From Ilex aquifolium (lineage: Eukaryota > Streptophyta > Magnoliopsida > Aquifoliales > Aquifoliaceae): a DNA stretch of 64,000 nt. Under the pieces are notes generated by a model. The model did no database searches and was not told the origin of the DNA. It saw nothing but the letters and a program-made list of their open reading frames with translations. Location of the stretch: contig OX637405.1 of NCBI GenBank assembly GCA_951799425.1, positions 23,883,371 through 23,947,370 of the forward strand. The letters run 5' to 3'. The translations under genes and the position numbers were made by a program. Below are positions 1-10,600 of the stretch, in pieces. Position 1 is the stretch's first letter, and each line of letters opens with the position of its first letter.

Positions 1-203
1 GTTCTATCATCTAATTGTTAGGAACTGTGTTTTTTACTCTCCAATATTAAATTTAAGGCCCGTTTTTAACTAGGTTGGATTTTTTGCCTTATTTTTTTTA
101 ACACGCAAGATGACGAGAAAATAGAGTAAGTAGGACTAGTTTACTATCCAAAACTCAGTACACCACTTTAGTTGACTTGTTGAATCAGTTTAAAAATGAT
201 TCC
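1..203. other. Flank left of the young Tat element
   Basis: AT-rich plant spacer with no gene visible. Its last five bases, ATTCC at 199-203, recur exactly at 13835-13839 just after the element that starts at 204. This segment and 13840 onward were therefore contiguous before the insertion. Confidence 0.7.
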
Positions 204-888
204 TGATGGTGTAAACCTTTGGGAATGAGCTATGGAACTAGATTATTTGGTATGAGCGATCTGTGTAGGGCTTGGTATGATATCTGAGCTACAAGGCTCG
301 TGAATTGGTGGATGAATGCTCTAATTAATCGATGTGTAGTGTGTGAAATGCAGTAGAAGTATAGTGGTTCACCGGCTCATGAGCTCGGCTAGTCCACTCT
401 CTAATGGAGGCTCTTGCTCCCTCCTCTTTATTGATGAATTGACTGTGTTACAGCAGAATACTAAGGGTATTAGGGTTTCTCCTTTTTTTCCTATGGGGGT
501 TGCCCCTCCCTTTTATGGCCTCATCCTTACCTCTAATACGGAATTACTTCCTATATTGAAGGGATCGTCCCCTATCTTCATCCATAATTCCGGAGTTACC
601 TAAACTCCTTATGGCTGGCTTCGAATGGAGAGATCTTTGCCTTCTTTTGTGGGATTCTCCTTAGTTTTAGGAGGGGATCGTGGTTGAATACGGGTTTCAT
701 GCCTTGGATTGGTTCTACTTTCTTTATAATGATATCTGTTGCCACCCTGCTGTCCCTTCATCATTTCTTAACTTGTGTCCTCAGCTGGGAGCTCTTAGCG
801 CTGACTGGATGAGCTCTACTTATTTTGTCTGAGCTCCCGACCTGAGCTTATTTCCTGAGCTCGTGTCTGTTTATTTTAGGCATCATCA
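204..888 (-). repeat. LTR of the Tat element (its 3' LTR)
   Basis: 685 bp, TG...CA, matching 13150-13834 with three transitions that I could count. It carries many GAGCT pentamers and a TATA-like TTATAAAG on the minus strand near 725-735. Because the element runs on the minus strand, this left copy is its 3' LTR. Confidence 0.95.
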
Positions 889-908
889 GTTGCCCCCCCG
901 CTCTTGCC
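889..908 (-). other. Polypurine tract of the Tat element
   Basis: Read on the minus strand, this is a purine-rich run with GAGCGGGGGGGC, ending 3 bases before the TGATG start of the LTR. This is the expected site of plus-strand priming and it fixes the element's orientation. Confidence 0.8.
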
Positions 909-1545
909 TTAAGCTGGCTTAGGTAAGGGCTGACCTGCATTCCAGACTGAGTTAAATATTCACGTGGCTAGTACGTGACTTGGAGATATTTGACGGTTTG
1001 TAGTAATCATGACTTCTCCTCGATTCCCGCGCATGTCTCAGCCCACGTCCTTCAGGCTTTAAATACCCACAAACGGCTACATGAACCGTTCCCTTACACT
1101 GTTCATTTTCTTCTCTGTTCCACCGAATCCCTCACCTTTGCGAATTTTTGGATTCCTGTCCCTAAGCTTTTCTGATTCCTGCCTACATTCGGTCTTTTTG
1201 TGTTTGATTTGAGGATCCGCAGTGCTTCCCCACTTTGATTCGGCTTTGGATTGCTATTCGTTGCTCCTCCTCAAATAGGTACGCTTTCCCTGACTCTTTT
1301 CGACTCTTCCCACTCTGGACCCCTCGAGTTCCAGGTGGTTGTTGCACTTTTGGGCCTATAGATTCTTTTTCTTCTGGTCCCGTGACCGTTGCTTGTCTCC
1401 TCTTCCCCATTTCGTGGACTGGAGTTCCATTGTGCACATACTCGCTGTTGGGAGTTATTGTGCTGACCCTAGGGTTATTAGGGAAAGTTTGGTTAGTGCT
1501 CCCCCTCTTTATCGTTCCTTCAATCTCCCTTTTCCTTGTCCAATC
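909..1545 (+). promoter_or_regulatory. Leader/promoter stretch before antisense gene A, with a TATA-like box
   Basis: No gene ends here. A TATA-like TTTAAATA lies at 1058-1065, followed by pyrimidine-rich leader sequence up to the ATG at 1546. Upstream in-frame codons from 1339 lack the composition of the protein proper, so 1546 is preferred as start. That this drives the + strand gene is inference from position only. Confidence 0.35.
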
Positions 1546-4146
1546 ATGTCTGCTTCCGAGAACACTGACTTAGGAGATATCGGTGATGAAATTGATAACT
1601 TCCCTGGTGTGGGGGCTGTAGAAAACGAGGCAAGTACCGAGGAGCCTTCCTCTACCTCTTCTCCCCTGCCCCCCAGACCTGATAAGGGTAAGGGCAAGGT
1701 GAGTGGAGTTGGGGTTAAAGAGGTAGAGTCATACCTGGGGGTCGCCTTTAGGCATGCCGAGTCAGTGGGTCCTAGTAAAGAGGTCCCCGGGTTAATGAGG
1801 GCTTACAAAGCTCGGTATGGCTTTCCTGCCGGGGTTGAGCTCTGGTGCCCTGACAGCTCCTTTTTTTATGTAGAAAAGGTGCACCAGAGGGTTTGTTTCT
1901 TCTTGGCGGCCTTTGAAAACGGCCTTCGCTTTCCTTTGCATCGCTTCATCAAGGTTATTCTGCAACATTTCCATGTGTGCCCTTCCCAGATTTCCCCCAA
2001 CTTTTATGGTGTCATGGTTAGTCTTCTAGTCATCTTCAGGAAGCACAAACTTGGGATTCCTAGTATTTCTTTGTTTCTGGAGCTCTTCAACGTCAAGCCG
2101 ACCTCTGGAGGCTTCTTGTATGCCTCTAAGCGTGCCAATGTTAGGCAGCTTATTTCTAACATTCCGACCTCTCATAAGCACTGGAAAGAACACTTCTTTT
2201 TTGTCGGGGGCATCAATTGGGAGTATAATCCTGCTGATAAGACGGATACTCTCGGTATCCCTACAGCCTGGGCTGAACCAGACAACTTGCGTGAGTCTTT
2301 TCTCAAGTCAACTGAGCTCTGATCTGAAACTTACAAACCCTTTTGTCTTCTTCTTACTTGCACACTTTCTTCTTTCCAGGTGATCGTCTTGAGCTCAGCC
2401 CTGAGGACAAGAAAGTGCTAGTGGAGTTGGAGAAGATCAAGCCAGAGAGGTACGCTGACTTGATTGAGTCACGAAATTTGGTGTAGCTAGGTCTGAGTCC
2501 TCCTACGGTGACTTTGGCGGTTCCATTATCGGTTTTAGGAGCTGACGAAGGTATTTTCTTCCTTTCCCTCTTCATTGCGCTTCCTTCCCTTCTTCTTCTC
2601 CTTACATCTCCCCACTCCTCCCAGACCTTCCAGGCCCTTCTGCCATGAAGTCTACTACAGAAGAGCTCAAGGCCAAGGTGGAAGAGCTGATGCAAGGCGG
2701 CAGATCCAGCAAACGAAAGTCCCGGGCTAGTTCTGGGAGTGGTCCAGGTATCCGGGCTAAAATTCCCAGATTGGAGGGGTCTTCTCCCCCTTCTACAACT
2801 GAATTACAGGTCCCAAGCAAGGATCCGCCCTCCTCCTCTGGGACTCCACAAACCGCAGTCACCTCCTCTCTTCCAGTGGCACCTTCTGGGTTGGCGTCTG
2901 CTCAAGAGGGGGGCCAGGCTTCCCCTTCTTCCTCTGAAGTCGAGAGGGCTTTGGACTTGATTTCCGACCTCCAACCCGGAAACTTGAAGTACAGTGCCTC
3001 CGGGAAGGTGATTGAGAAACAGGAAGGAGATGAGGACTCCTTTTTTGACAACATGGACCTTGCTGCCGGAGCTCTTTCCTCTATTTTTTCTGAATCTGAT
3101 GTCTTGAAGGCTGCTTCCATGCCCCTTGAGGAATCCATCTCTGCAGCTCTTCAGGGGGCGGCTGCCGTAAGTGCTAGCCCCTTTTTCCTCTTCGCTTACT
3201 CATATTTTGTGGTCTGATGTAATTTGTCGTACTGTCTTTATATTCTCAGGCTGCCCTTCATACGAGAGGTCTGCTGCACCGAGTCCGGTCTCAAGAGAGC
3301 TCCTTTAAGGTCCTGAAGACGTATAAGGCCAAGATTTCTGAATTGTCTCTTGAGAACGAAGGCCTTAGAACTCAGAATGAAGACCTCAGAGCTCAGGTGG
3401 AGAACCTCAAAGAGCAATCGGTGAAGCAAGCTTCCGACCTTAAGCATTCATTGACCGTCAAGGTCAGAGCTGAGGAAGGGGAGAAGAAAGCTCAGGACGA
3501 GCTGAGGCTGGTTAAGGAGGACTTGCAGCTTAAGGTTGAGGCGTGGACCAAGGCCAGCCAAGAGGCTTTTGACGCCAAGAAAGAGCTCAGCCAGGCCACG
3601 CAAGACTATCTCGCCCTCAACGAGGCAAACGGCAAACTCTGCGAGGCGCTTGAGGAGCAGAAAAGCTTGGTCACACAGAAGGATAAGGAGATTGCCGAGC
3701 TTAAGGATGATGCCACCACTTTGTGGGCTACTGGATGGCTCGCTTTTAGGCGTAAGGCTGTCAAGGCTTACCCAGACCTTGACTTCAATTTTTCTATTCC
3801 CACCGAAGAAGAAATGGCAGAGTCTAGCTCTGATAATGAGGAGGATCCCTCAGTCTCCCCAGCCGCTACCTTGAGTCAGGATATGCCTGCCCCTGGGACC
3901 TCTAGAGCTCTTATCGTGCTTCCTGAGCCTTCAACAGCGATCCCTGAGATCCTTGTTGCAGATCCTGCTATTCCTATTTCTGCACCCTTTTCTGCTGACT
4001 TAGTGACTGAAGCCCTTGCTCAAGGTCCGGGATCAACGGAAGTGGGGACCCAAGACATTTCTGGTAGCTCTCCCCTTGCTTCTATTGCTGAGGGCTCATC
4101 TGCTGAGCCGCGAGATCCTTCAATTACTCCCCCCTCAGAAACTTAG
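1546..4146 (+). mobile_element. Antisense gene A carried by the Tat element (Transposase_28-like, coiled-coil tail)
   Basis: A + strand coding unit opposite to gag-pol, in four blocks: about 1546-2290, 2380-2550, 2625-3166 and 3250-4146. The gaps are short (74-89 nt), pyrimidine-rich at their 3' ends and bordered by GT and AG, so they look like introns. The first block has an acidic Ser/Pro-rich N-terminus and then a roughly 150-residue domain (FFLAAFENGLRFPLHRF, VCPSQISPNFYGVMVSLLV) that resembles the plant putative gypsy-type transposon family (Pfam Transposase_28). The later blocks have a basic Ser/Lys-rich linker and a long Glu/Lys/Leu coiled coil around 3340-3720, followed by an acidic Ser/Pro tail. 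Extra antisense frames in this position are known from Tat-lineage elements such as Grande. It is probably nuclear, and its function is unknown. This copy is near whole, with about one break. Confidence 0.75.
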
Positions 4147-5080
4147 GTCTTTTTAACTGTAACTTATTTGTAAAGAATTTTTTGAGATGTAATTTCGACT
4201 TGGGCTAGAACCTTGTGCTACTTTGTGATCTTCATCTTGTTTCTCCATTGCTAGTTCATCATATTCATATATACCTTTGACTTTTGATTTCAAACTGCTC
4301 ACTTACTTGCTTTGCTTTATTTGCTTCATGCAGTATATATTCCCCTCCCCCTTTGCTTTGAGAGGTGCTGTGCATTTCTTGAAGCAAAATTACTAGATTT
4401 GAAGAGTATAGAATACTTGGTGTTTTGCCCAGTGGCTTCTCCTGAGCTTTTGAGTTTTGCTGTTAGTATCTTAGGGATCCCTTCCCTCTTCTTCTTTGTT
4501 CTGAGCTGTCCGGCTTGATCTTCTGAACTGGCGTGCTCCTTCTGAGCTGTATAGCTCGAGTTTGTTAGGCCACGAGTTCTTCCCGAGCTGTACAGCTCTT
4601 CTTATGAATCATAAAAGCTCTTACTGAGCTTTTCGGTTCTTCAGTGAACTTAAGAGCTCTTTCTGATCTTCTTGGCTCTGCTGTCTGAACTCAAAGGTTC
4701 TTTTTGAGAAGGATAACAAATTTCATTGCTCTTATTTTTCTGAGAAGAGAAGACTTTCTTCTACGTTTCACATTTCTTTTCCCCCTGGCTTGCTTTGAGG
4801 AGTGCTTTAGGCCTTCTACAAGCAAGGCTATGAACTTTCACATGCTGTCAAGTTTCCTTGATGAACTGAAGAACCCATCAGGAACTTCTCCTTTCTATGG
4901 TGAACGGGGCTCTTAGAATTGCAGGCCTTAAAGACTTTTTATACCAGTGTTTCGTTTTCGACTGGGCTGAGCTCAAATACGGAGGATATGTGGCTTGATG
5001 GGGTCAGAATGTTCCCTCGTTGTCTTGAATGCAACATAAGGGGTGATCTTGTACTTATTTCTTTTCCCGCGTTTCTCTCT
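4147..5080. other. Spacer between antisense genes, GAGCT-rich
   Basis: No convincing gene; the short open frames are not conserved-looking. From about 4500 to 4700 the sequence is packed with GAGCT, AGCTC and related pieces spaced 20-40 bases apart (GAGCTGTATAGCTC and GAGCTGTACAGCTC are near-palindromes). The same pentamer is dense in the LTRs and in the 54-bp repeats of this element. Confidence 0.5.
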
Positions 5081-5160
5081 CAACCGCTTCCCATAACCGC
5101 CACGTCTTTTCCCTTTCCATAACCGCAAAACACTTTCCATAACCGTAGCCACTTTCCATA
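5081..5160 (+). promoter_or_regulatory. Repeated CCATAACCG boxes upstream of antisense gene B
   Basis: Within 80 bases there are three copies of CCATAACCG (near 5091, 5117 and 5140), a related CAACCG near 5081 and a further TTCCATAA near 5154. TAACCG/TAACNG is a classic plant MYB-type core. Lying 130-200 bases before the start of gene B, they could be its upstream elements. The regulatory role is inference. Confidence 0.4.
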
Positions 5161-5289
5161 ATTAAGAAACTAAATCGGCAACTTGATTCCCTATTTCTTG
5201 GCTTTTGGTTTCCTGAAAAGCTCCTAAGTGCATGACATATTCTTGACTTTCTTCTTGATTTCTTGCTCTTTCTCCTTATCAGCACTTTC

Positions 5290-6380
5290 GATGGCTGCCT
5301 TTGCTTCATCTTTGTTCCAGGAATGATCCTTCTTTGGAATCGAATGGAAGTGGCATTGTCGCTATCTGTCCCCTTCAACACTTGAATCTTCTGATTTGGT
5401 GGACATCAAAAAACGGTTTTTCCCTGATCTTGACTTGCCTTTGCGAGTCTCTTCCTCCGACGAGCCTTGCAACTACCTCCCCCGAGGGGAGGTCTGTTTC
5501 TTTGAAGGTGCTATGGACATGGGACTTCGCCTTCCCATTCATCCGGCCATTGGGCGAGTTCTTGCCTATTATGGCCTGTGCCCTTCTCGCCTTTCTCCAC
5601 GAGGATGGGCTGCTATGGTAAGTTTCTTCTTGTTCTGCCGCCTGCATGCTCTTGGCAGGTTCCCCTTTGTCTCTGAGTTCCTATACTTCTTTGAGATTGA
5701 GGAAGATGATGCCCCCTGCTTCAGCTTCTTCCGTTGGAGGGATTTCAATTTACGCCCTTTGGTTCCAGATCTTCCCCCCAATCCTGAAGGGTGGTGTAAG
5801 CGTTTCTTCTTCGCCTCTGGAGAGTCTTGGAGGTCTCCGGAGGATCGCTGTCGTAAAGCTAGGATTCCTCGGTCCTGGAAGAGCTTCTCTCGCATTGGTA
5901 AGCTCGAGCCGAGTTCTTTTGAATATTTTTCCCTCTAAAGATATGCTCTTATTATGTCCTTGCTGTGCAGATCCACCTGACCTGGGTTTACCAGGGATGG
6001 TGAATATCAATGAGTTGCTGCTTGTGGAGTCTAAGACTTATTCCGAGCTGATGACGAGCGCAAACCTCTATTTGCTTGGGGCCGAGGCTACTGAGTTTGA
6101 GTTTTCCACTATCCCTTACTCTTCCTGGACCTCTTTCTCTGATTCTGATGAGGACGGGGATTCTGACCAGGACGGAAACACCGTTACGAGTTCAAGGAAG
6201 CGTAAGAGGGATGACTCTCCTTCTCCTGACTCTCTGTCCACCATCTTCCTTACCTCCATTGGTCAGAAGCTTCTTGACTCGCTTCATAAAGCCGAGCAAG
6301 AAAGGGATGAGCTGAAGAAAGAGAATGCTAGCCTGAAGGAAGAGGTTGCTGAGCTGAAATCTGAACTTAAAAAGGACTAG
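5290..6380 (+). mobile_element. Antisense gene B carried by the Tat element, paralogue of gene A
   Basis: The second + strand coding unit. The main block, about 5396-5897, encodes a domain built like that of gene A: YLPRGEVCFFEGAMDMGLR, then LPIHPAIGRVLAYYGLCPSRLSPRGWAAMVSFF, then a basic aromatic stretch. A GT...AG-bordered gap of 73 nt follows. The last block, 5971-6380, holds an acidic Ser/Asp stretch, a basic KRKR-like patch (a possible nuclear signal) and a heptad-rich Glu/Lys/Leu coiled coil at the end. Gene B is shorter than gene A and lacks its long central linker. The shared layout (domain, intron-like gap, charged linker, coiled coil) argues for duplication of one ancestral antisense gene. 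It is likely broken, with about one or two breaks. Function unknown. Confidence 0.7.
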
Positions 6381-6520
6381 AATCTTTGTTCCCTTGTATC
6401 TTTCTTTCTTTTCTTGAACGATATCAGACTAAAACTTTTTCCATACTTTTCTGCACGTTTATTTCCTTGGATACTCTGAATTCTAGGTTGTTCATCTTTG
6501 CGTATGCTTGCCCATATACG

Positions 6521-6760
6521 AGCTCTTGGTGTTCGGAACACGAACGTAGAAGGAAAACAGAAGATCATATTTGCACTTGACCTTAGTTCCTGACTAGTCC
6601 CAGAGATCAGACCACAAATATTGATGGAAAACAGAAGTTCATGTTTGTGCTGACCTCAATTCCCAACTGATTTCCATAGGTCGCACCACGAGCGTTGATG
6701 GAAAACAGAGTTATCATGTTGGTACTGACCTCACTTCCCATCTGACTTTGTGAGTGCTCT
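6521..6760. repeat. Degenerate tandem repeats of about 70 bp
   Basis: Three to four diverged copies of a unit containing ATGGAAAACAGA, TGACCTCA(A/C)TTCCCA and a GCACCACGA-type piece. It lies between the end of antisense gene B and the 39-bp and 54-bp repeat sets. No gene is supported in 6381-7615. Confidence 0.6.
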
Positions 6761-6832
6761 CTGCCGCACTTAGACATTTTAGGGTCTTCGAGGGTGTAGG
6801 CAGTGCATAAGGACCACTAGTTGCGGAGGAAA

Positions 6833-6950
6833 GACTGTTGGTGTTTCCAAGAAGAGTTCGTTCTTTAATTTGACTGTTGGTGTCTCCAAGAAGAGTTCGT
6901 TCTTTAATTTGACTGTTGGTGTCTCCAAGAAGGGGACCAGTCTTGAATTT
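6833..6950. repeat. 39-bp tandem repeat, about 2.8 copies
   Basis: The unit begins GACTGTTGGTGTYTCCAAGA and ends GTTCTTTAATTT. Two near-identical copies are followed by a third that diverges at its end. It is part of the repeat block separating the convergent sense and antisense coding regions of the Tat element. Confidence 0.8.
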
Positions 6951-7002
6951 TACGAGCCTAGAAGCTTGTATGTGCCAAGGAGCTGTAGAACTCATCTTGC
7001 TT

Positions 7003-7536
7003 TTGGTAAGCTTGGACGCTTATCGTTCGTTTATGAGCTGAAGAGCTCACCCTGTTATTTATAAGCTTTGAAGCTTATCGTTTGTTTATGAGCTGAAGAG
7101 CTCATCTTGTATTTATAAGCTTTGAAGCTTATCGTTTGTTTATGAGCTGAAGAGCTCATCTTGTATTTATAAGCTTTGAAGCTTATCGTTTGTTTATGAG
7201 CTGAAGAGCTCATCTTGTATTTATAAGCTTTGAAGCTTATCATTTGTTTATGAGCTGAAGAGCTCATCTTGTATTTATAAGCTTTGAAGCTTATCGTTTT
7301 ATGAGCCGAAGAGCTCATCTTGTATTTATAAGCTTTGAAGCTTATCGTTTGTTTATGAGCTGAAGAGCTCATCTTGTATTTATAAGCTTTGAAGCTTATC
7401 GTTTGTTTATGAGCTGAAGAGCTCATCCTGTATTTATAAGCTTTGAAGCTTATCGTTTGTTTATGAGCTGAAGAGCTCATCTTGTATTTATAAGCTTTGA
7501 AGCTTATCGTTTGTTTATGAGCTGAAGAGCTCATCT
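7003..7536. repeat. 54-bp palindromic tandem repeat, nine to ten copies
   Basis: Each 54-bp unit holds two near-palindromes, ATAAGCTTTGAAGCTTAT and ATGAGCTGAAGAGCTCAT, separated by short AT-rich spacers. The first copy is diverged and one copy is shortened. As 54 is a multiple of three, one minus-strand frame stays open through the array as an 18-residue repeat, but it has no proper ATG start and I do not call it a gene. The array sits just beyond the integrase end of gag-pol and beyond gene B on the other strand. Either strand's RNA would form serial hairpins. Confidence 0.9.
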
Positions 7537-7615
7537 CTTTACTTTGGAAACCACTGAAGGGTGAATAAAAGATTTGCACTTTCTTATTCAATAATGGCTC
7601 TATTACAAGTAACAC

Positions 7616-10600
7616 TTACTGAAAAAACTTCTTGAGGTGCTCGGCATTCCACAAGTGAGGTAGAACATTTCCTTCCTCTGTTTGCAACTCGTAATTCCCC
7701 GGTTTGATTACCCTTGACACGATATAGGGCCCTTCCCAATTGGGTCCCAATTTTCCATGCGTGGGATCCTTTCTTGCAAGCAGAAGCCTTCTAAGTACCA
7801 AGTCTCCAGCCTTGAAACTTCTATGTCTTACCTTCCTGTCGTAATACCTCGCAGTTTTCCTTTGGTAAATGCGGCTACGGTGCAGAGCTCTGTCCCTCTT
7901 TTCATCCAAGAGATCGAGGTTTAGCAAGAGAGATTCATCATTGTTCTCGGCATCGGCAAATTCCACCCTTGGTGATTGGAGCCCTATCTCTACTGGGGCC
8001 ACTGCCTCGGTCCCAAAGGCTAAAGCAAAGGGGGTTTCCTGAGTCGCAGATCTGGCGGTGGTCCTGTAGGCCCACAATACTTCTGGTACGTATTCCACCC
8101 ATTTGCCTTTCAGGTTTTCTAGCTTGGTCTTCAAAGCTGACTTTATGGTTCTGATTGTGACCTCTGCCTGCCCATTGGTTTGGGGATGCGCAGGAGCTGA
8201 GAAGTAGTTCTTGATTCCGAGCTCAGCACAAAAGCTTTTGAACTTTGAATTATCAAACTGCTTTCCGTTGTCAGATACGAACGCTCTGGGAACTCCAAAC
8301 CTGCACACTATCGACTTCCAAACGAAGTTTTGAACTTTTTGCTCTGTGATTGTTGCCAAAGGTTCGACCTCTGCCCATTTAGTAAAGTAATCCACTCCTA
8401 CAATGGCAAACTTGCACTGCCCCACACCGATGGGAAGGGGTCCCAGAATGTCCAAACCCCATTGCTGAAAAGGCCATGGGCTTACCACCGAAGCTAGGAG
8501 CTCGGGAGGACAGTGGGACATATTGGCATGCTCCTGGCAAGTCTTGCATTTTCTTACCAGGTCGGTGGCGTCTTTGAGCATGGTGGGCCAATAGTACCCT
8601 TGCCTCAGTACTTTTCCTGCCAAGGCCCGAGCTCCTATGTGATTGCCACATATCCCCTCGTGTACCTCTCTGAGTACATAATTAGCATCTTCATCTCCTA
8701 TGCACTTAAGGAGAGGTGTTGAGAATCCATGTTTATACAAACTTCCTTGCAGCAAGGAGAATCTAGCTGACCTGGACCTCAGCTTGGCTGCCTCCTTAGT
8801 ATCATTTGGCAGAGACCCATTCTGCAAGTATCCGATGATGGGGTCCATCCAGCTCGGCTGAGCTTCAATCGATAGCATATCCTCTTCATTGATGCTTACC
8901 GAAGGCTCTGGTAGGTGCTCCACTGGAATTAGCCGGTCTAAATCCTCTTGCGAAGCAGTTGCTAACCTTGCTAGGGCGTCTGCTCGCGAATTCTCTGTTC
9001 TAGGCACGTGTCTGACCTTAACCTGCACAAACTTTTTAATTAGTTCTCGTACCTTTTTGAGGTAAAGGACCATCTTTTCGCCTCTTGCTTCATAACATTC
9101 TTCTATCTGCTTCACCACCAGTTGGGAGTCACTGCAGATCTCCAGCTGCTCCGCTTCCATCGAATAAGCAAGATGGAGCCCAACGATGACAGCTTCATAT
9201 TCCGCCTCATTATTTGAAGCTTTGAACCCAAATCTGAGGGCATATTCGACGTCTATTCCTTATGGGGAGGTCAGGATCATTCCTGCACCGCTTCCCTGAG
9301 CATTGGTAGCTCCATCCACTGAAAGCTTCCATATGGGGAGGTCTGGTACTAGATCCGTGGTTCCCATAGGTGCCGCTGCTGTGAATTCTGCAATAAAATC
9401 TGCCAAAATTTTCCCTTTGATGGCAGTTCTTGGCTTATATCTGATGTCAAACTCGCTGAGTTCTACGGCCCATTTAACCAACCTCCCTGAGGACTCTGGC
9501 TTGTGTAGCACTTGCTTCATTGGCTGATCTGTTGGCACCTCGATAGTATGAGCCTGGAAATAAGGTCTAAGTCTCCTAGCTGCTGTAACCAGAGCTAGAA
9601 CGAGTTTTTCCATCTTTGGATAAGTCTCCTCTGCCCCTCTCAGAGCTCTGCTACAGTAGTAGACTGGTTGCTGAGCTCTGTCTCGCTCCCTAACCAGCGC
9701 TGCACTTGTTGAAAAATCTGAAACCGCTAGGTAGAGGGTGAGGACTTCCCCTTCCAAAGGGCTCACCAGAATAGGAGGAGAGCTCATATATTTCTTTAGG
9801 GCTTCGAATGCTTCTTCACACTTGGCATCCCATTGGAATGCCTTCTTCAAGATCTGGAAAAATGGCTGGCATTTATCGCTGGACCTAGACACAAAACGGC
9901 TCAGTGCAGCTATCCTGCCTGTCAAGCGTTGCACCTCTTTCGTGTTGGATGGTGATTTCATTTCTACCATTGCTCTAACCTTTTCTGGATTAGCTTCAAT
10001 CCCTCTGCTGCTGACTATAAAGCCCAGAAATTTTCCTGCCGAGACCCCAAATGCGCACTTCGCAGGGTTTAGCTTCATTTTGTACTCCTTTAGAATTCGG
10101 AATGACTCAGCTAAGTGCTCGATGTGGAGCTCTGCTTTCAGTGACTTCACTAGCATGTCATCAATGTAGACTTCCATGGATGTTCCTATTTGCTTCTAGA
10201 ACATTTTATTTACTAGCCGCTGGTAAGTGGCTCCCGCGTTCTTCAATCCGAAGGGCATGACCTGATAACAATAGGTTCCCTGTTCAGTCACAAAGGAGGT
10301 CTTCTCCTGATCGCTGGGATCCATCCTGATCTGGTTGTAGCCTGAGAAGGCGTCCATGAAACTGAGGAGCTCGTGCCCTGCAGTGGCATCCACTATTAGG
10401 TCAATCCGAGGTAAAGGAAAACTGTCCTTGGGACATGCTCGGTTGAGATCAGTGAAGTCGATGCACAATCGCCACTTCCCATTAGTTTTCTTTACAAGAA
10501 TTACATTTGCTAACCAAGTGGGGTAATCAACCTCCCTGATAGCCTTGGCATGGAGGAGTTTGCTGACCTCCTCATTGATTGCCCTTTGCCTTTCAGAAGC

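Noticed and set aside
343-603. 86-residue open frame, repeated at 13289-13549
   Set aside because: It lies inside both LTRs of the Tat element on the strand opposite to its transcription and has no domain; it is LTR sequence.
7003-7536. Regular repeats considered as a CRISPR array
   Set aside because: The units are contiguous without unique spacers and lie in a plant retrotransposon.
7055-7615. Minus-strand frame with 18-residue repeats after integrase
   Set aside because: It lacks an ATG start and is open only because the 54-bp repeat is a multiple of three.
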